The notes under the pieces are model-generated. The model ran no database searches. It was not told where the DNA came from and worked only from the letters and a program-made list of their open reading frames with translations. A stretch of 6,791 nucleotides of DNA, from positions 1 through 6,791 of the forward strand of contig JAJYGY010000351.1 of assembly GCA_021790555.1 (NCBI GenBank), given 5' to 3'. The stretch comes from a bacterium (GTDB taxonomy: Bacteria; Oederibacteriota; JAJYGY01). A program made the translations under genes and the position numbers. Shown here piece after piece: positions 6,443-6,791 of the stretch. The stretch's first letter is position 1. Each line of letters opens with the position of its first letter.

Positions 6443-6766
6443 GTGACCAAAAAATATATGAAGGACGAAGACTTCAAGGAACTGCTGGGAAGCGTTCGGC
6501 AGATGGGTCGTTATTTGAAGGGCAAGAAAGTGGCGGGCGTCCGCGTCGCCTACCATTCCCGGCCCGCTACGGCCAAAGAGGTCCGGGAAACCAGGACCAA
6601 GATTCTGAAGGTGACGCAGGAAGAATTTGCTTCCATTATTGGCGAAGGGGTGGGCGCGGTGCGTACCTGGGAACAAGGTGTCCGCAATCCCGGAGGAGCT
6701 GCGACTAAACTGATCCGATTCCTCAAACAGCATCCCCATTATGCCAAGGATCTGGTAGCGGCTTAA
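6443..6766 (+). CDS. HigA/NadS-type XRE-family antitoxin (107 aa)
   Basis: This is a DNA-binding antitoxin of the HigA-like group, which normally neutralises a RelE/HigB toxin and represses the operon. The N-terminal part (residues 1-40) carries the FKELLGSVRQ...K helix and loop seen in this group. Residues 46-96 form the helix-turn-helix, with the hallmark TQEEFASIIG (58-67), then AVRTWEQG.RNP (72-83), where Trp77-Glu78-Gln79-Gly80 lies at the recognition helix end. The start is GTG at 6443, chosen because AGGA lies 7 nt before it. An ATG at 6458 would shorten the protein by five residues. The gene is downstream of a strong promoter with a matching palindrome, and 16 bp after the possible toxin remnant. 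No intact toxin lies upstream, and only 25 bp follow it here, so a toxin to the right of the window cannot be excluded. Confidence 0.88.
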   Translation: MTKKYMKDEDFKELLGSVRQMGRYLKGKKVAGVRVAYHSRPATAKEVRETRTKILKVTQEEFASIIGEGVGAVRTWEQGVRNPGGAATKLIRFLKQHPHYAKDLVAA

Positions 6767-6791
6767 TAGAAAAATTCGGTCTTGCTTTTGG

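Noticed and set aside
5986..6739. Minus-strand open frames opposite the DUF486 fragment and antitoxin
   Set aside because: They are antisense to genes with recognisable domains and ribosome sites and show no domain of their own.

Overview
The window is GC-rich (about 70 % in the coding parts) and bacterial. It contains no rRNA, tRNA, CRISPR array or insertion sequence that I can recognise. The taxon cannot be fixed from this sequence. Three features fit a Gram-negative or candidate-phylum bacterium: a very large secreted protein built of Ig-like modules with a Thr/Pro-rich linker, sites of the CRP/FNR type, and strong strand-symmetric GC bias.

Layout. (1) Positions 1-3675 on the minus strand hold the start of a giant secreted multi-Ig protein. 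It is open for 1,225 codons and runs off the left edge. (2) Positions 3676-3847 are an AT-rich regulatory region. It carries a perfect CRP-type palindrome and a perfect FNR-type palindrome whose centres are 63 bp apart, plus a plausible promoter for the giant gene. (3) Positions 3848-5919 on the minus strand are a two-gene operon: a short-chain dehydrogenase of the pteridine-reductase type, then a PAP2-type membrane phosphatase with a long extra C-terminal domain. (4) Positions 5920-6031 hold two divergent promoters that share their -35 region. (5) Positions 6032-6791 on the plus strand are a patched region. A DUF486 membrane-protein gene breaks off after its second membrane segment. Its last codons run into the promoter of what looks like a decayed HigBA-type toxin-antitoxin module: extended -10 promoter, perfect 15-bp operator palindrome, a 40-codon fragment that may be the end of the toxin, and an intact XRE-type antitoxin.

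How the parts relate. The SDR and phosphatase are almost certainly co-transcribed (17 bp apart). The giant protein appears to have its own promoter under CRP/FNR-family control, so its expression may respond to oxygen or redox state or to a cyclic nucleotide. The antitoxin region looks acquired: it has lower GC, its own promoter and it truncates a host gene. It may have lost its toxin. The best candidates for something new are the paired CRP/FNR sites in front of the giant adhesin-like gene, the orphan antitoxin with a preserved operator, and the PAP2 protein with an unrecognised C-terminal domain.
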